Positions 1 through 8,553 of a stretch of DNA of 50,053 bases are shown piece by piece (position 1 is the first letter of the stretch; each line of letters begins with the position of its first letter). Origin of the DNA: Streptomyces sp. I05A-00742 (GTDB lineage: Bacteria; Actinomycetota; Actinomycetes; Streptomycetales; Streptomycetaceae); contig NZ_JABETO010000013.1 of NCBI RefSeq assembly GCF_013055795.1, forward strand, positions 4,294 to 54,346, read 5' to 3'. A program made the translations under genes and the position numbers. Below the pieces are notes generated by a model. It did not search any database. It worked only from the letters and a program-made list of their open reading frames with translations, and was not told where the DNA came from.

Positions 1-2
1 TG

Positions 3-1967
3 GTGCCGTCGCCGTCGGACGACCACATAGCGGGCTGCGTCGAGGCGTTGAAGGCGGGCGGCAACGACGTCCGGCTCCTGGAAGTGGACTGCGCCGGGGC
101 GAGCCGCGACGGTCTGACGGAATCCGTCCGCACCACGGCCCAGAACCTCGGCGAAGGCGAATTCGACGGCGTGCTGTCCTTGTTGGGCCTGTGCGAGACG
201 GCCCACCCCCGCCACCCCGAGGTTCCCGCCGGAGTGGCGGCGACAGTGCTGCTCACGCAGGCCCTGGCCGACACGGACGCGCAGGTCCCGTTCTGGTCGG
301 CCACCCGCGGCGCCGTCGCCGCCCTGCCCGGCGAAAGGCTCACCAGCCCCGGCCAGGCGCAGATCTGGGGCCTGGGCCGGGTCGCGGGTCTGGAGAGCCC
401 CGACAGGAAGGTCGGTCTCCTCGACCTGCCCCCGGTCATGGACGCGGCGGCCGGGGCACGCCTGTGCGCCGCGCTGATCGGTGCCGAACCCGGCTCCGGC
501 AACGGCTCCGGCCACGGCCACGGCACCGACACCGGTGACGAGGACCAGCTCGCCCTGCGCGACACCGGTGTGCTGGCCCGTCGGCTCGTCCGCGCCCCCC
601 TGCCCGACGCCCCTCCGGCGGCTCACTGGCGTCCCTCCGGCACCGCCCTCGTCACCGGTGGCACCGGTGCGATCGGCGGACACGTCGCCCGCTGGCTCGC
701 CGGCAACGGCGCACCCCACATCATGCTGTTGAGCCGAAAGGGCCCGGACGCCCCCGGCGCCGCGGAACTCCGGGACGAGCTCCTGGAGGCGGGAGCCGGC
801 GAGGTCACCCTCGTCGCCTGTGACACGTCGGACCGCGACGCGCTCGCCCGCGTCATCGACGGCGTTCCCGCCGAGCGGCCCCTGACCGCCGTGTTCCACG
901 CGGCGGGTGTGGCCGGTGAGGCGAGGCCGCTGCTGGACACGGAACCGGCGGACATGGCGGGCCTGCTGGCGGCCAAGGCGACGGGCGCCGGGCATCTGCA
1001 CGAGCTGCTCCGCGACACCCCGCTGGAGGTCTTCCTGCTGTTCTCGTCGAGCGCCGGGGTGTGGGGAAGCTCCGGGCAGGCGGGGTACGCCGCCGCCAAC
1101 GCGTACCTCGACGCCCTCGCCGAGCACCGCCGCGCGGAGGGCCTGCGGGGCACGGCCGTGGCGTGGGGTGCCTGGGCGGGGGAGGGCATGGCCCGGGACG
1201 CCGAGTACGTGGCGTGGCTCAACAAGACGGGCATGCGCACCATGGCCCCGGCCCGGGCGATCGCCGCGCTCCAGGCCGCGGTCGACCACGACGAGACCTT
1301 CGTGGCCGTGTCCGACATGGACTGGACGCGCTTCGCCGAGGTCTTCAGCGCCGCCCGTCCGCGCCCGCTGCTGGACGGACTCGCCGCGGCCGGCGGCGAG
1401 ACCGCCGCGGCGGACGAGTCCGGGGCGGGTCCCGCGCCGCTGGCCGAGCTGGTCCGGCGGGTTCCCGTCGCGCAGCGGCGTTCGGCCCTGCTGGAGGCGC
1501 TCGGTGGCGAAGTGGCCGCGGTGCTCGGCCACAGCGGGGCGGTGGACCTCGACGAGGGCCTGTCGTTCGTCAAGCTGGGCTTCGACTCGCTCACCGGCAT
1601 CGAGCTGAAGGCGCGGCTGGTCACGACGACCGGACTGGAGCTCCCCGGCACGCTGATCTACGACCACCCCACTCCGGGGGAGCTCGCCGCGCACCTGCTG
1701 GAGCGTCTCCAGGGCGACGAGGAAGGGGACCCGGCCGACTCCGCGCTCACCGGGATCCGGCAACTGGAGCAGGCGCTGGCCTCGCTGCCGGACGACGAAG
1801 GGCTTCGGGACGAGATCACCGGCCGGCTGGAGACCCTGCTGTGGACCTGGCAGCAGGCGACCAAGGGCCGCCCGGACTCCGAGTTCCCGGGGTCCGGCGA
1901 CGACTTGGAGGCGGCCACGGACGAGGAGATCTTCGACTTCCTCGACAAGGAGATCGGGCTGGGCTGA
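3..1967 (+). CDS. Modular type I PKS, 3' part: KR-ACP-C-terminal docking domain (5' truncated by window edge)
   Basis: The reading frame is open from the left edge, so this is the C-terminal 654 residues of a longer PKS; the first in-frame GTG is not a real start. Residues 1-205 are the structural half of a ketoreductase. The catalytic half follows, with a TGGTGAIGG Rossmann motif from residue 218 and the active-site Tyr at about 362 in GQAGYAAANA. The LDD motif of B-type KRs is absent and a Trp (AGVWGSSGQ) is present with Gln rather than His at the A2 position, so an active A1-type KR (L-hydroxyl, no epimerisation) is predicted. The ACP carries LGFDSL with the phosphopantetheine Ser near 529. 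The last 75 residues hold helices ending in DEEIFDFLDKEIG, a class 1 C-terminal docking domain. There is no thioesterase, so the chain passes to another PKS protein. Confidence 0.95.
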   Translation: MPSPSDDHIAGCVEALKAGGNDVRLLEVDCAGASRDGLTESVRTTAQNLGEGEFDGVLSLLGLCETAHPRHPEVPAGVAATVLLTQALADTDAQVPFWSATRGAVAALPGERLTSPGQAQIWGLGRVAGLESPDRKVGLLDLPPVMDAAAGARLCAALIGAEPGSGNGSGHGHGTDTGDEDQLALRDTGVLARRLVRAPLPDAPPAAHWRPSGTALVTGGTGAIGGHVARWLAGNGAPHIMLLSRKGPDAPGAAELRDELLEAGAGEVTLVACDTSDRDALARVIDGVPAERPLTAVFHAAGVAGEARPLLDTEPADMAGLLAAKATGAGHLHELLRDTPLEVFLLFSSSAGVWGSSGQAGYAAANAYLDALAEHRRAEGLRGTAVAWGAWAGEGMARDAEYVAWLNKTGMRTMAPARAIAALQAAVDHDETFVAVSDMDWTRFAEVFSAARPRPLLDGLAAAGGETAAADESGAGPAPLAELVRRVPVAQRRSALLEALGGEVAAVLGHSGAVDLDEGLSFVKLGFDSLTGIELKARLVTTTGLELPGTLIYDHPTPGELAAHLLERLQGDEEGDPADSALTGIRQLEQALASLPDDEGLRDEITGRLETLLWTWQQATKGRPDSEFPGSGDDLEAATDEEIFDFLDKEIGLG

Positions 1968-1983
1968 GCGGCGCCGTGCCGAA

Positions 1984-2025
1984 GGGGGCGGCTGTCGGCC
2001 GACGGCCGCCCCCGGCCGCTCTTTT
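1984..2025 (+). terminator. Rho-independent terminator after the PKS gene
   Basis: A 9-bp perfect GC stem (GGGGGCGGC at 1984-1992 pairing with 2005-2013) is followed by a short T run at 2022-2025. It starts 17 bases after the PKS stop codon and lies just before the TetR operator candidate. The T run is short, as is usual for Streptomyces. Confidence 0.7.
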
Positions 2026-2040
2026 GATAGTCTACTGTCA
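2025..2040. promoter_or_regulatory. Palindromic operator candidate for the adjacent TetR regulator
   Basis: TGATAGTCTACTGTCA is a near-perfect 16-bp palindrome: half sites TGAtAGT and ACTgTCA around a 2-bp centre, with one mismatched pair. It lies 125 bp upstream of the TetR start in the only non-coding gap before that gene. Size and symmetry fit a TetR dimer site. The assignment to this regulator is inferred from position. Confidence 0.5.
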
Positions 2041-2165
2041 CTTGGGGTGCGCTCTGCCCTCGCGCGGAACCGGACGGACCGGACGGCAGTCCCTCAGGGG
2101 ATGCTCACGTGATCAGAGCCGTTGGACCCCGGATCGTCCGTACCGGTGACACAGGGAGAAGCCGT

Positions 2166-2831
2166 ATGAGCCCTTCGAAGGTGAACGACACATCAGCGCC
2201 GGAGACGGGCTCGCGCACCATCGGTCTGCGGGAGCGGAAGAAGGCCAGGACCCGCGCCACGATCCAGCAGCACGCGCTGCGGCTCTTCCGCGACCAGGGG
2301 TACGACGCCACCACCATGGAGCAGATCGCCGAGTCGGCGGAAGTGTCGGTGAGCACCGTCTTCCGGTACTTCCCGACCAAGGAGGAACTGGTGGTCTCCG
2401 ACGAGCAGGAGGCCTTCTTCATCCAGGCCTGGCGCTCCCAGCCCCAGGACCTGCCGCCGGTACGGGCGCTCCGCCAGGCCATCCGGAGCGCTCTGGAAGG
2501 TCTGTCGCCCAATGAGCTCGGCGCGCACCGGGACCGGGACATCCTGATGTTCACCGTGCCCGAGCTCTGGGCAGCCAGTCTTGGGAACGTCACCCACGCC
2601 ACCCGGACCATCAACGAGCTGGTGGCCGAACGCTCGGGGCGTTCTCCCGACGACCCCGCGGTGCGCGCGGTGAGCGGCACCGTCTTCGGCATCATCCTGG
2701 ACGCGATGCTGCGGTGGGCGCAGGACCCCGGCCAGGACATCGCCGCGGAGCTCGACCGGGTGCTGGCCTTCGTCGACAACGATCAGTTCAACGGCCTGAC
2801 GGTGGAGGGACCGGTGACGGGCCGCGCGTAA
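2166..2831 (+). CDS. TetR/AcrR family transcriptional regulator
   Basis: This is a 221-residue one-component repressor of the usual TetR length. After about 18 polar residues comes the DNA-binding domain, with the hallmark run from RERKKARTRATIQQHALRLF through DATTMEQIAESAEVSVSTVF to RYFPTKEEL (about residues 20-70). The rest is an all-helical ligand-binding domain of unknown specificity. The ATG at 2166 was chosen because GGAGAA lies at the right distance and the HTH then begins near residue 20; an upstream in-frame GTG at 2109 has no such support. It is followed 54 bp later by the CarboxypepD_reg gene and then by a drug-type exporter, the usual setting of an efflux repressor. A palindrome at 2025-2040 is a likely operator. 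Confidence 0.9.
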   Translation: MSPSKVNDTSAPETGSRTIGLRERKKARTRATIQQHALRLFRDQGYDATTMEQIAESAEVSVSTVFRYFPTKEELVVSDEQEAFFIQAWRSQPQDLPPVRALRQAIRSALEGLSPNELGAHRDRDILMFTVPELWAASLGNVTHATRTINELVAERSGRSPDDPAVRAVSGTVFGIILDAMLRWAQDPGQDIAAELDRVLAFVDNDQFNGLTVEGPVTGRA

Positions 2832-2885
2832 TGGGGCCGCCGGACACACCCTCGCCGGCCGGAATCGCGAGAGGGGAAGGCAGCC

Positions 2886-3671
2886 ATGGGACGGCAAGGT
2901 GACAGCCTGGGGGACGTCCGGGGACGGGTGATGAACGCGGGAGGTCTTCCCGTGTCCGGCGCGCGGCTCACCATCCTGGACTACGGGGGCCGCCGGATGG
3001 GCGACGGCCTGGCGGACCAGGACGGTTTATACCGGCTCCCGGTGCCCCCGACGGGCGAGTACGCGGTGCTCGCCTCCACGGTGGGGCACCTGCCGCAAGT
3101 CGTCGAGATCGTCGTGGAGCGTCCCCGGGGTACGGAGCCCGCTCCGCGGCCCGCGCGGGCCGCGGTCGTCCGGGGAACGGTCACCGAGGACTGCCTGCGC
3201 ATGCCGGTGCCCGAGGCGCTGGTGGTCTTCGTGGACGCCGGGGGAATGGTGGTCGGATCCACGCTGACCTCGGCGGAAGGGTGCTACGAGTACCGAGGGC
3301 TGGCGCCCGGGAGCTACGGCGTCGCCGTGTTGCACCGTCAGTACGAGCCGCTGGTACGCCAGTTGGCCGTCTCCGGGGCGGACCCGGAGCCCGTCGACAT
3401 CGAACTGACGCGAAGACTGCTGACGTTCTCCGGAGTCGTTCGTGACGCGGACGGACGGTCCGTGCCGGGCGTTCCGGTCAGGCTCGCCGACGGCTCCGGG
3501 TGCGATCTGCGCGAAGACGCCGACGACGAGGGCCGGTTCGCCTTCTCCGCCGTTCCGCTGGGCATGTACAGCCTGCTGGTCGAGGATCCGCCCGTCACGG
3601 GCGAGCGCGTCCTGGTCGACAGGGACCGCTGTGACGCACAAGTCATCCTGAGGCGCGACACCGCCCGCTGA
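2886..3671 (+). CDS. Protein with three CarboxypepD_reg-like beta-sandwich repeats
   Basis: The 261-residue protein is built of three similar repeats, each of about 80 residues, beginning VRGRVMNAGGLPVSGARLTI, VRGTVTEDCLRMPVPEALVV and FSGVVRDADGRSVPGVPVRL. Each contains the pattern of a small beta-sandwich ending in a Y-rule or G-Y strand (DGLYRLPVPPTGEY, GCYEYRGLAPGSY, GRFAFSAVPLGMY). This is the CarboxypepD_reg / Cna-B-like fold. No signal peptide or anchor is visible, so it appears cytoplasmic, which is unusual for the fold. In actinomycetes this fold also occurs at the C-terminus of MFS exporters; an exporter follows 237 bp downstream, so a stand-alone partner of that exporter is possible (inference). 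The start is supported by GAGGGGAAGG upstream. Codon 48 (3027-3029) is TTA. Confidence 0.75.
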   Translation: MGRQGDSLGDVRGRVMNAGGLPVSGARLTILDYGGRRMGDGLADQDGLYRLPVPPTGEYAVLASTVGHLPQVVEIVVERPRGTEPAPRPARAAVVRGTVTEDCLRMPVPEALVVFVDAGGMVVGSTLTSAEGCYEYRGLAPGSYGVAVLHRQYEPLVRQLAVSGADPEPVDIELTRRLLTFSGVVRDADGRSVPGVPVRLADGSGCDLREDADDEGRFAFSAVPLGMYSLLVEDPPVTGERVLVDRDRCDAQVILRRDTAR

Positions 3672-3827
3672 CCCTGCCGCCGGCCCTTCCGCCGCGGCGA
3701 GCGAAAACACTGAGCTCGGGCCGTAGTCCCGCCTGCCCATCAGTCGTCACTCAGTGTAGTGGAACGGTCGCCGTGTGCCCGCTTCGGAGTGGGGCCCTCG
3801 ATGAACACCCCGCCCTCCTCCCCCCGG

Positions 3828-3856
3828 TTGGGCAATCGTGGTAGCGCGACTAGCAA
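3828..3856 (+). promoter_or_regulatory. Promoter candidate for the MFS exporter
   Basis: TTGGGC (3828-3833) and TAGCAA (3851-3856) are separated by 17 bp. Each matches the housekeeping consensus only partly. The predicted start of transcription, near 3863, lies next to the inverted repeat at 3867-3882. Confidence 0.35.
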
Positions 3857-3866
3857 ATGAGAGGTA

Positions 3867-3882
3867 ACCTTCAAAAGAAGGT
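3867..3882. promoter_or_regulatory. Inverted repeat (operator candidate) upstream of the MFS exporter
   Basis: ACCTTC and GAAGGT form a perfect 6-bp inverted repeat around AAAA, with partial extension outward (GTA on the left, AC on the right). It sits 27-42 bp before the exporter start codon, just downstream of the candidate promoter, which is a typical repressor position. The sequence differs from the palindrome upstream of the TetR gene, so the binding protein is unknown. Confidence 0.45.
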
Positions 3883-3908
3883 ACACATCGAATTGAAGTG
3901 GGGTTTCC

Positions 3909-5459
3909 GTGTCACAGTCAGGAAGCCGTAAGTGGTGGGCGCTGGGAGCGCTGAGCCTGTCGATGCTCGCGGTTGGCCTGGACGGCACCATCCTGAGCGT
4001 GGCTCTGCCCGAGCTGTCGGATGCCTTCCAGGCCACCGAGACGGACTTGCAGTGGTTCTCGTCGTCCTATCTGTTGTTCCTCGCGGCGCTGATGCTGCCG
4101 GTCGGTCTGCTGGGTGACCGCTACGGGCGCAAGAAGGTGCTGATGGGGTCGCTGGTGCTGTTCGCCGGCTCGTCCGCCGCGTGCGCCTACGCCGATACGC
4201 CCTGGCAGTTCATCGCGGCGCGGTGCGTGCTCGGTGTGGCCGGCGCCGGGATCATCGTGATGGCCCTGTCCGCCCTGACCGTGCTGTTCACGGCGGAGGA
4301 GCGCCCGAAGGCGGTCGGTATCTGGTCCGCGGCGAACTTCCTGGCGCTGCCGCTGGGGCCGCTGCTGGGCGGCTATCTGCTGACGCACGCCTGGTGGGGC
4401 TGGGTCTTCCTGATCAATGTGCCGGTCGCCCTGCTCGGCGCGCTGGTCGTCATGGCCCTGGTCCCGGATTCGCGCGCCGACGAGCGCCCGCAGCTCGACT
4501 TTGTCGGGGCCGGGCTGTCCACGCTGGGGCTGACCGGCATCACGTACGGCCTGATCCGGGTCGGTGAGCACAGCTGGAGCGACGCCCTGGCCTGGGGCGC
4601 GATGTGCGGCGGCCTGGTGCTGCTGATCGCCTTCTACCGGTACGAGAGCCACGTCAGCCGGCGCGGCGGGCGGCCGATGGTCGATCCGGCGCTCTTCCAG
4701 GTGCGGTCCTACACCTGGGGCATTATCCTCATCGGTTTCGTCGCCCTGGCCAACATCGGTGTCATCTTCATCATGCCGCAGTACTTCCAGGCCGTGCAGG
4801 GCACCGACGCCATGGGCTCCGGGCTGCGCCTGCTGCCGCTCATCGGCGGTCTGATCGTGGGCGCGGTGCCCGCCGAGAAGTTCGCCCGGCTCCTCGGGGC
4901 CAAGATCACCATCTCGGCCGGATTCGTCGCGATGGCCGTGGGTCTCTTCATCGGGGCCGCCACCGACTCCGGCTCGGGGGACGGCTACTCCGGCACGTGG
5001 ATGGCGCTGTCCGGCATCGGCATGGGTCTCTCCATGGCCACGGCCACCTCGGTGGTGCTGTCCCAGGTGCCCAAGGAGCGCAGCGGTGTCGGCGCGGCGG
5101 TGCTGCAGTCGGTGAACAAGGTCGGAGCGCCGCTCGGTGCCGCCATCCTCGGCAGTGTGCTGCTGAACGCCTATCAGTCGCACCTCTCCCTGCCGGACGG
5201 GGTGCGGGGCGCGGCCGCCGAGGAGACGCGCTCGGGCGTCTTCGGCGGGGTCGCCGTCGCCGAGAAGAGCGGCTCGCACGACCTGCTCACCACGGTGCGG
5301 GACTCCTTCGTGCACGGCCTCGACGTCTCGCTGCTGGTCTCGGGCGGCTTCGCCCTCGCGGGCCTGCTGTGCACGCTGCTGTTCCTGCCGAAGATCCCGA
5401 AGCGGACCGCCGCGGACGAGAAGGCCGGAGACGCCGGAGACGTCGTCTCGGTGGCCTGA
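3909..5459 (+). CDS. MFS drug exporter, DHA2 (EmrB/QacA) family, 14 TM
   Basis: This 516-residue inner-membrane proton antiporter has the usual DHA2 length. About 14 hydrophobic segments are visible. The motif A loop between TM2 and TM3 reads GLLGDRYGRKKVLM, the first helix carries the DHA2 LDGTILSVALPEL signature, and the antiporter helix (motif C region) reads LALPLGPLLGGYL. The C-terminus is a short charged cytoplasmic tail. The start is a GTG preceded by GAAGTGGGG. It stands between a TetR repressor and a LAL activator at the end of a PKS gene, so export of the polyketide or self-resistance is the likely job; the substrate cannot be read from sequence. Confidence 0.93.
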   Translation: MSQSGSRKWWALGALSLSMLAVGLDGTILSVALPELSDAFQATETDLQWFSSSYLLFLAALMLPVGLLGDRYGRKKVLMGSLVLFAGSSAACAYADTPWQFIAARCVLGVAGAGIIVMALSALTVLFTAEERPKAVGIWSAANFLALPLGPLLGGYLLTHAWWGWVFLINVPVALLGALVVMALVPDSRADERPQLDFVGAGLSTLGLTGITYGLIRVGEHSWSDALAWGAMCGGLVLLIAFYRYESHVSRRGGRPMVDPALFQVRSYTWGIILIGFVALANIGVIFIMPQYFQAVQGTDAMGSGLRLLPLIGGLIVGAVPAEKFARLLGAKITISAGFVAMAVGLFIGAATDSGSGDGYSGTWMALSGIGMGLSMATATSVVLSQVPKERSGVGAAVLQSVNKVGAPLGAAILGSVLLNAYQSHLSLPDGVRGAAAEETRSGVFGGVAVAEKSGSHDLLTTVRDSFVHGLDVSLLVSGGFALAGLLCTLLFLPKIPKRTAADEKAGDAGDVVSVA

Positions 5460-5467
5460 CCAAGCTC

Positions 5468-5535
5468 CAGGGCCCGTGGGCGGCCCCCGTGTCGACGGGC
5501 CCTGGTTCGGCACCGGCGTCCCGGCGCCGGTGCCG
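5468..5535 (+). terminator. Two tandem terminator hairpins after the MFS gene
   Basis: The first stem is a perfect 10-bp repeat (CAGGGCCCGT at 5468-5477 with 5495-5504). The second is a perfect 11-bp repeat (CGGCACCGGCG at 5508-5518 with 5525-5535) with a 6-base loop. Both lie directly after the exporter stop codon and insulate it from the LAL gene. Confidence 0.75.
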
Positions 5536-5622
5536 AGATCATTTGAGGGTCCACCCATCCCGCCAAATGCCAGTAATGCAAGGGGAGTTGAGTCAAACCC
5601 CGCATAGCGAACAGCATCCCGA

Positions 5623-5639
5623 ATGGATCTATGATCCAT
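5623..5639. promoter_or_regulatory. Perfect inverted repeat upstream of the LAL regulator
   Basis: ATGGATC-TAT-GATCCAT is a perfect 7-bp inverted repeat with a 3-base centre, ending 57 bp before the LAL start codon. It is a good size for an HTH dimer site, possibly for autoregulation. A weak -10-like TATTGT lies at 5653-5658, which would place the repeat over the -35 region. Confidence 0.45.
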
Positions 5640-5696
5640 CGCACAGGGTTGCTATTGTCGGGGGCTCAACACGGACCACTGCGGGGGGTGGCTGTC

Positions 5697-8459
5697 ATGA
5701 GTACGATCGAGCGCGATCCCGAACTGGAGACTCTGGACAACCTGTTAACTGAATGTTCGAACGGCAGGGGTGGTGTCGCGCTCATCACGGGCGCGGTGGG
5801 CAGCGGCAAGACGGAACTTCTCAACACTTTCGCCCGACGGGTTTCCGCCGCCGGGGTCACCGTGCTCTCCGCCATGGCATCACCTGCCGAATGCGCGATT
5901 CCGTTCGGGGTCGCGGACCAGCTCTCGCACAATGTGACGTTGTCTTCCGATGATGTCATGGAGGTGCAGGAGATCATCCAGGACGGAGTCCTGCTCGCAG
6001 GCATCGCGTCCGCGGATCCCGAGCGCATTCATCCCCAGCACGCACGTGTGCTGGCGAAGTTGCATGCAGCACTGATGCGCCTGGCGGGTATGGGACCGCT
6101 GCTGGTCACCGTTGACGACCTGCAGCATGCCGACAGGATGTCGTTGCACTTTCTGCGATATCTGGCCCGGCGGATTACGAACAAACCCGTTCTCCTCGTT
6201 CTCAATCTACTTTCCGGGGCAACACCTGCCTACCCGTTGTTCCAAATGGAAATCCTTTCCCAGCCCAACACCAGACGGATCCGGCTGGAACCGCTTTCCG
6301 AACCGGGCATCGCGCGGATCCTGGAAGAACGCTTGGGAGTGGCGGAGGCGAACCGGCTGAGCGCCATGTACGAGCGGCTGAGCGGCGGCAACCCGCTGCT
6401 GGTCAACGCGCTGCTGGAGGACCGCCTCGGGGGCGCCGACAGCACGGCCATGCCGCCTCCGGCGCAGGCCTACCGGCACGCCGTGGTGACCTGTCTGCAG
6501 CGCAGCGACGAGCTCACGGCGCAGGTCGCCCGCGGCCTGGCCGCGCTCGACCTGTCCCGGGCCACGCGTCTGGTCGGCCGGCTGCTCTCCCTGGAGCACG
6601 AAGCGGTCCAGCGGTGCAAGCACGTCCTCCGGCTCACCGGCCTGCTCGACCAGACGGGCTTCCGGCACCCGGAGACCCGGGCGGCGGTGCTCGACAGCCT
6701 CGCCCCGGACCGGCGTTCGGCCCTGCACCTGCAGGTGGCACGGCTCCTGTTCAGCGAGGGCGCGGCCGCCGCGGAGGTGGCGAAGCACCTGCTCGCCGCG
6801 GACGACGCGGGAGAGACCTGGGCGCCCGGGCTGCTGCTGGAGGCGTCCGCGCAGGCGCTGCACGAGGACCGGACGGACCTGGCGGCCCGTTACGCGCGGT
6901 TGGCCCGGAGCGGCACGCTCAACGAGGAGGAGCGCGTCGCGGTGACGTTCATGCTGGCCCAGGTGGACGGGCGGGTGAACCCGGTGGCCTCGGTGCGGCA
7001 CTTCTCCTCGCTGCTGGATGCCCTGACCGAGGGTCAGCTGCATTTCGACCAGGCCATCGACCTCGTCAAGCACCTCCTCTGGCACGGCCAGCTGGAGCAG
7101 GCGGAGGAGGCGCTGCGGTACGTCGCCCGCATCCGGAAGGACGCGGACGCCACCGAGCCGCCCGAGTGGGAGGCGTTCCGGCTCTGGCTGGGCTGCACCT
7201 ATCCCGCGCTGGCGCGGAACGTGTCGGACGCCCTGGACCCCCAGGGGGCCGACGCGCCGCCGCGGCACACCGCCGATCCTCATGTGCAGGCCGCCTGGCT
7301 GCTCAACGGCGTGCTGCGCGGACGGCTGTCACAGCTCGACATCGCCGCAGTCCAGGAGCACCTGCAGCCGCTGAGGCTGAGCGAGACGACGTACGAGCCG
7401 CTGGCGATGACGCTCACCGCGCTGGTCTACGCGGACCGGCACGAGACCGCGGCGGCCTGGGGCGAACTGCTGCTCAAGGACGCGAGGGACCGTGAGGTGC
7501 CCAGCTGGAAGGCGACCCTGTCGTCGATCACGGCGGAGGCCGCGATGCGCTGCGGGGACCCCGAGGTCGCGGAGGACCACGCCCGGGCGACGCTGCGGTG
7601 GGGCCTCGGGGTCGAGCACGCGACCGCCAGTCTGCTGCTCGCCCTCGTCGCCCGCGGGGCCCTGGAGGAGGCGGGAAGACTCCTGGGTCGGCCCGTGCGG
7701 AACTCCGCCCCGCATACGCCCGCCGACCTCTACTACCGGCATGCCCGGGGGCACTACTACCTCGCCATCAACCGTCCGCTCGCGGCCCTGGCCGAGTTCG
7801 AGACGTGCGGCCGGAGCGCGCGCTCCTGGGAGATGGACCTGCCCTCGTTCGTGCCGTGGCGCAGCGACACGGCGCAGGCGCTGGTCGCCCTGGGACGGGA
7901 GAAGGAGGCGGGGGACCTCGTGAACGAGCAGCTGTCCCTCCTCACTTCCGCGCAGGGCCGCACCCGGGCGCTCACCCTGCGCGTCCTTGCCGGGGCCTCC
8001 GCCCCCGAAAACCGGGTGCCGCTGCTGCTGGAGGCCCTGGAGTGCCTCCGGGACGATCCGGACCGCGTGGAGCGCTGCCGGGTGCTCGGCCTCCTGGGGC
8101 ACGCGTACCACGCGCAGGGAGATCCCACCGAGGGCAGGAGATGGATCCGGCAGGCGCGGGACCTGGCCCGGGAGTGCAAGGCCGACGGGCTGCTGACCGC
8201 CCTGAACCTCGTGGGCGAGCCGGAGCGGGAGACCGTCCAGGACCGGGACGGCGCGGTGGGCATCGAGGACCTGAGCAAGGCGGAACAGCGCGTCGCCCTG
8301 CTGGTCAGCCGGGGGCACACCAACAGCGAGATAGCGGGCAAGCTGTTCATCACGGTCAGCACCGTCGAGCAGCACCTCACCCGTATCTACCGCAAGCTGG
8401 GAATCAAGCACCGCAGCGGTCTGCGGTCGATGTACGAAGGGGTGGTGGCACCCTGCTGA
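5697..8459 (+). CDS. LAL-family LuxR transcriptional regulator (AAA ATPase plus HTH)
   Basis: The 920-residue protein has the two ends that define the LAL (large ATP-binding LuxR) family. A P-loop, ITGAVGSGKTE, lies at about residues 30-40 with a Walker B-like LLVTVDDLQH near residue 140. A C-terminal LuxR HTH runs from LSKAEQRVALLVSRGHTNSE through STVEQHLTRIYRKLGIKHRS. The middle is helical, TPR-like. The ATG at 5697 is preceded by GGGGGTGG; an in-frame ATG at 5631 lies inside the inverted repeat and is less likely. LAL proteins are common pathway-specific activators of PKS clusters, and this one follows PKS, TetR and exporter genes. Codon 17 is TTA (5745-5747), so its translation should depend on the bldA tRNA. 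Confidence 0.93.
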   Translation: MSTIERDPELETLDNLLTECSNGRGGVALITGAVGSGKTELLNTFARRVSAAGVTVLSAMASPAECAIPFGVADQLSHNVTLSSDDVMEVQEIIQDGVLLAGIASADPERIHPQHARVLAKLHAALMRLAGMGPLLVTVDDLQHADRMSLHFLRYLARRITNKPVLLVLNLLSGATPAYPLFQMEILSQPNTRRIRLEPLSEPGIARILEERLGVAEANRLSAMYERLSGGNPLLVNALLEDRLGGADSTAMPPPAQAYRHAVVTCLQRSDELTAQVARGLAALDLSRATRLVGRLLSLEHEAVQRCKHVLRLTGLLDQTGFRHPETRAAVLDSLAPDRRSALHLQVARLLFSEGAAAAEVAKHLLAADDAGETWAPGLLLEASAQALHEDRTDLAARYARLARSGTLNEEERVAVTFMLAQVDGRVNPVASVRHFSSLLDALTEGQLHFDQAIDLVKHLLWHGQLEQAEEALRYVARIRKDADATEPPEWEAFRLWLGCTYPALARNVSDALDPQGADAPPRHTADPHVQAAWLLNGVLRGRLSQLDIAAVQEHLQPLRLSETTYEPLAMTLTALVYADRHETAAAWGELLLKDARDREVPSWKATLSSITAEAAMRCGDPEVAEDHARATLRWGLGVEHATASLLLALVARGALEEAGRLLGRPVRNSAPHTPADLYYRHARGHYYLAINRPLAALAEFETCGRSARSWEMDLPSFVPWRSDTAQALVALGREKEAGDLVNEQLSLLTSAQGRTRALTLRVLAGASAPENRVPLLLEALECLRDDPDRVERCRVLGLLGHAYHAQGDPTEGRRWIRQARDLARECKADGLLTALNLVGEPERETVQDRDGAVGIEDLSKAEQRVALLVSRGHTNSEIAGKLFITVSTVEQHLTRIYRKLGIKHRSGLRSMYEGVVAPC

Positions 8460-8509
8460 CCTCCCGCTGACCTTCCGGCCCGGCGCGCCGGGAGGGTGTC
8501 AGTGGCCGT

Positions 8510-8533
8510 GGGCCGGTGGTGGACCACCGGCCC
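8510..8533. terminator. Bidirectional terminator between the LAL and GNAT genes
   Basis: GGGCCGGTGGT (8510-8520) and ACCACCGGCCC (8523-8533) form a perfect 11-bp stem with a GG loop, followed by T-rich sequence. It lies between two convergent genes. Confidence 0.8.
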
Positions 8534-8553
8534 TTCATTCTGTTCATACTTTG

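Noticed and set aside
3918..5639. Long minus-strand open frame opposite the MFS gene (573 codons)
   Set aside because: Its translation is Arg/Gln/His/Gly-rich without membrane or domain features, while the plus strand gives a perfect 14-TM exporter; it is a GC-driven shadow.
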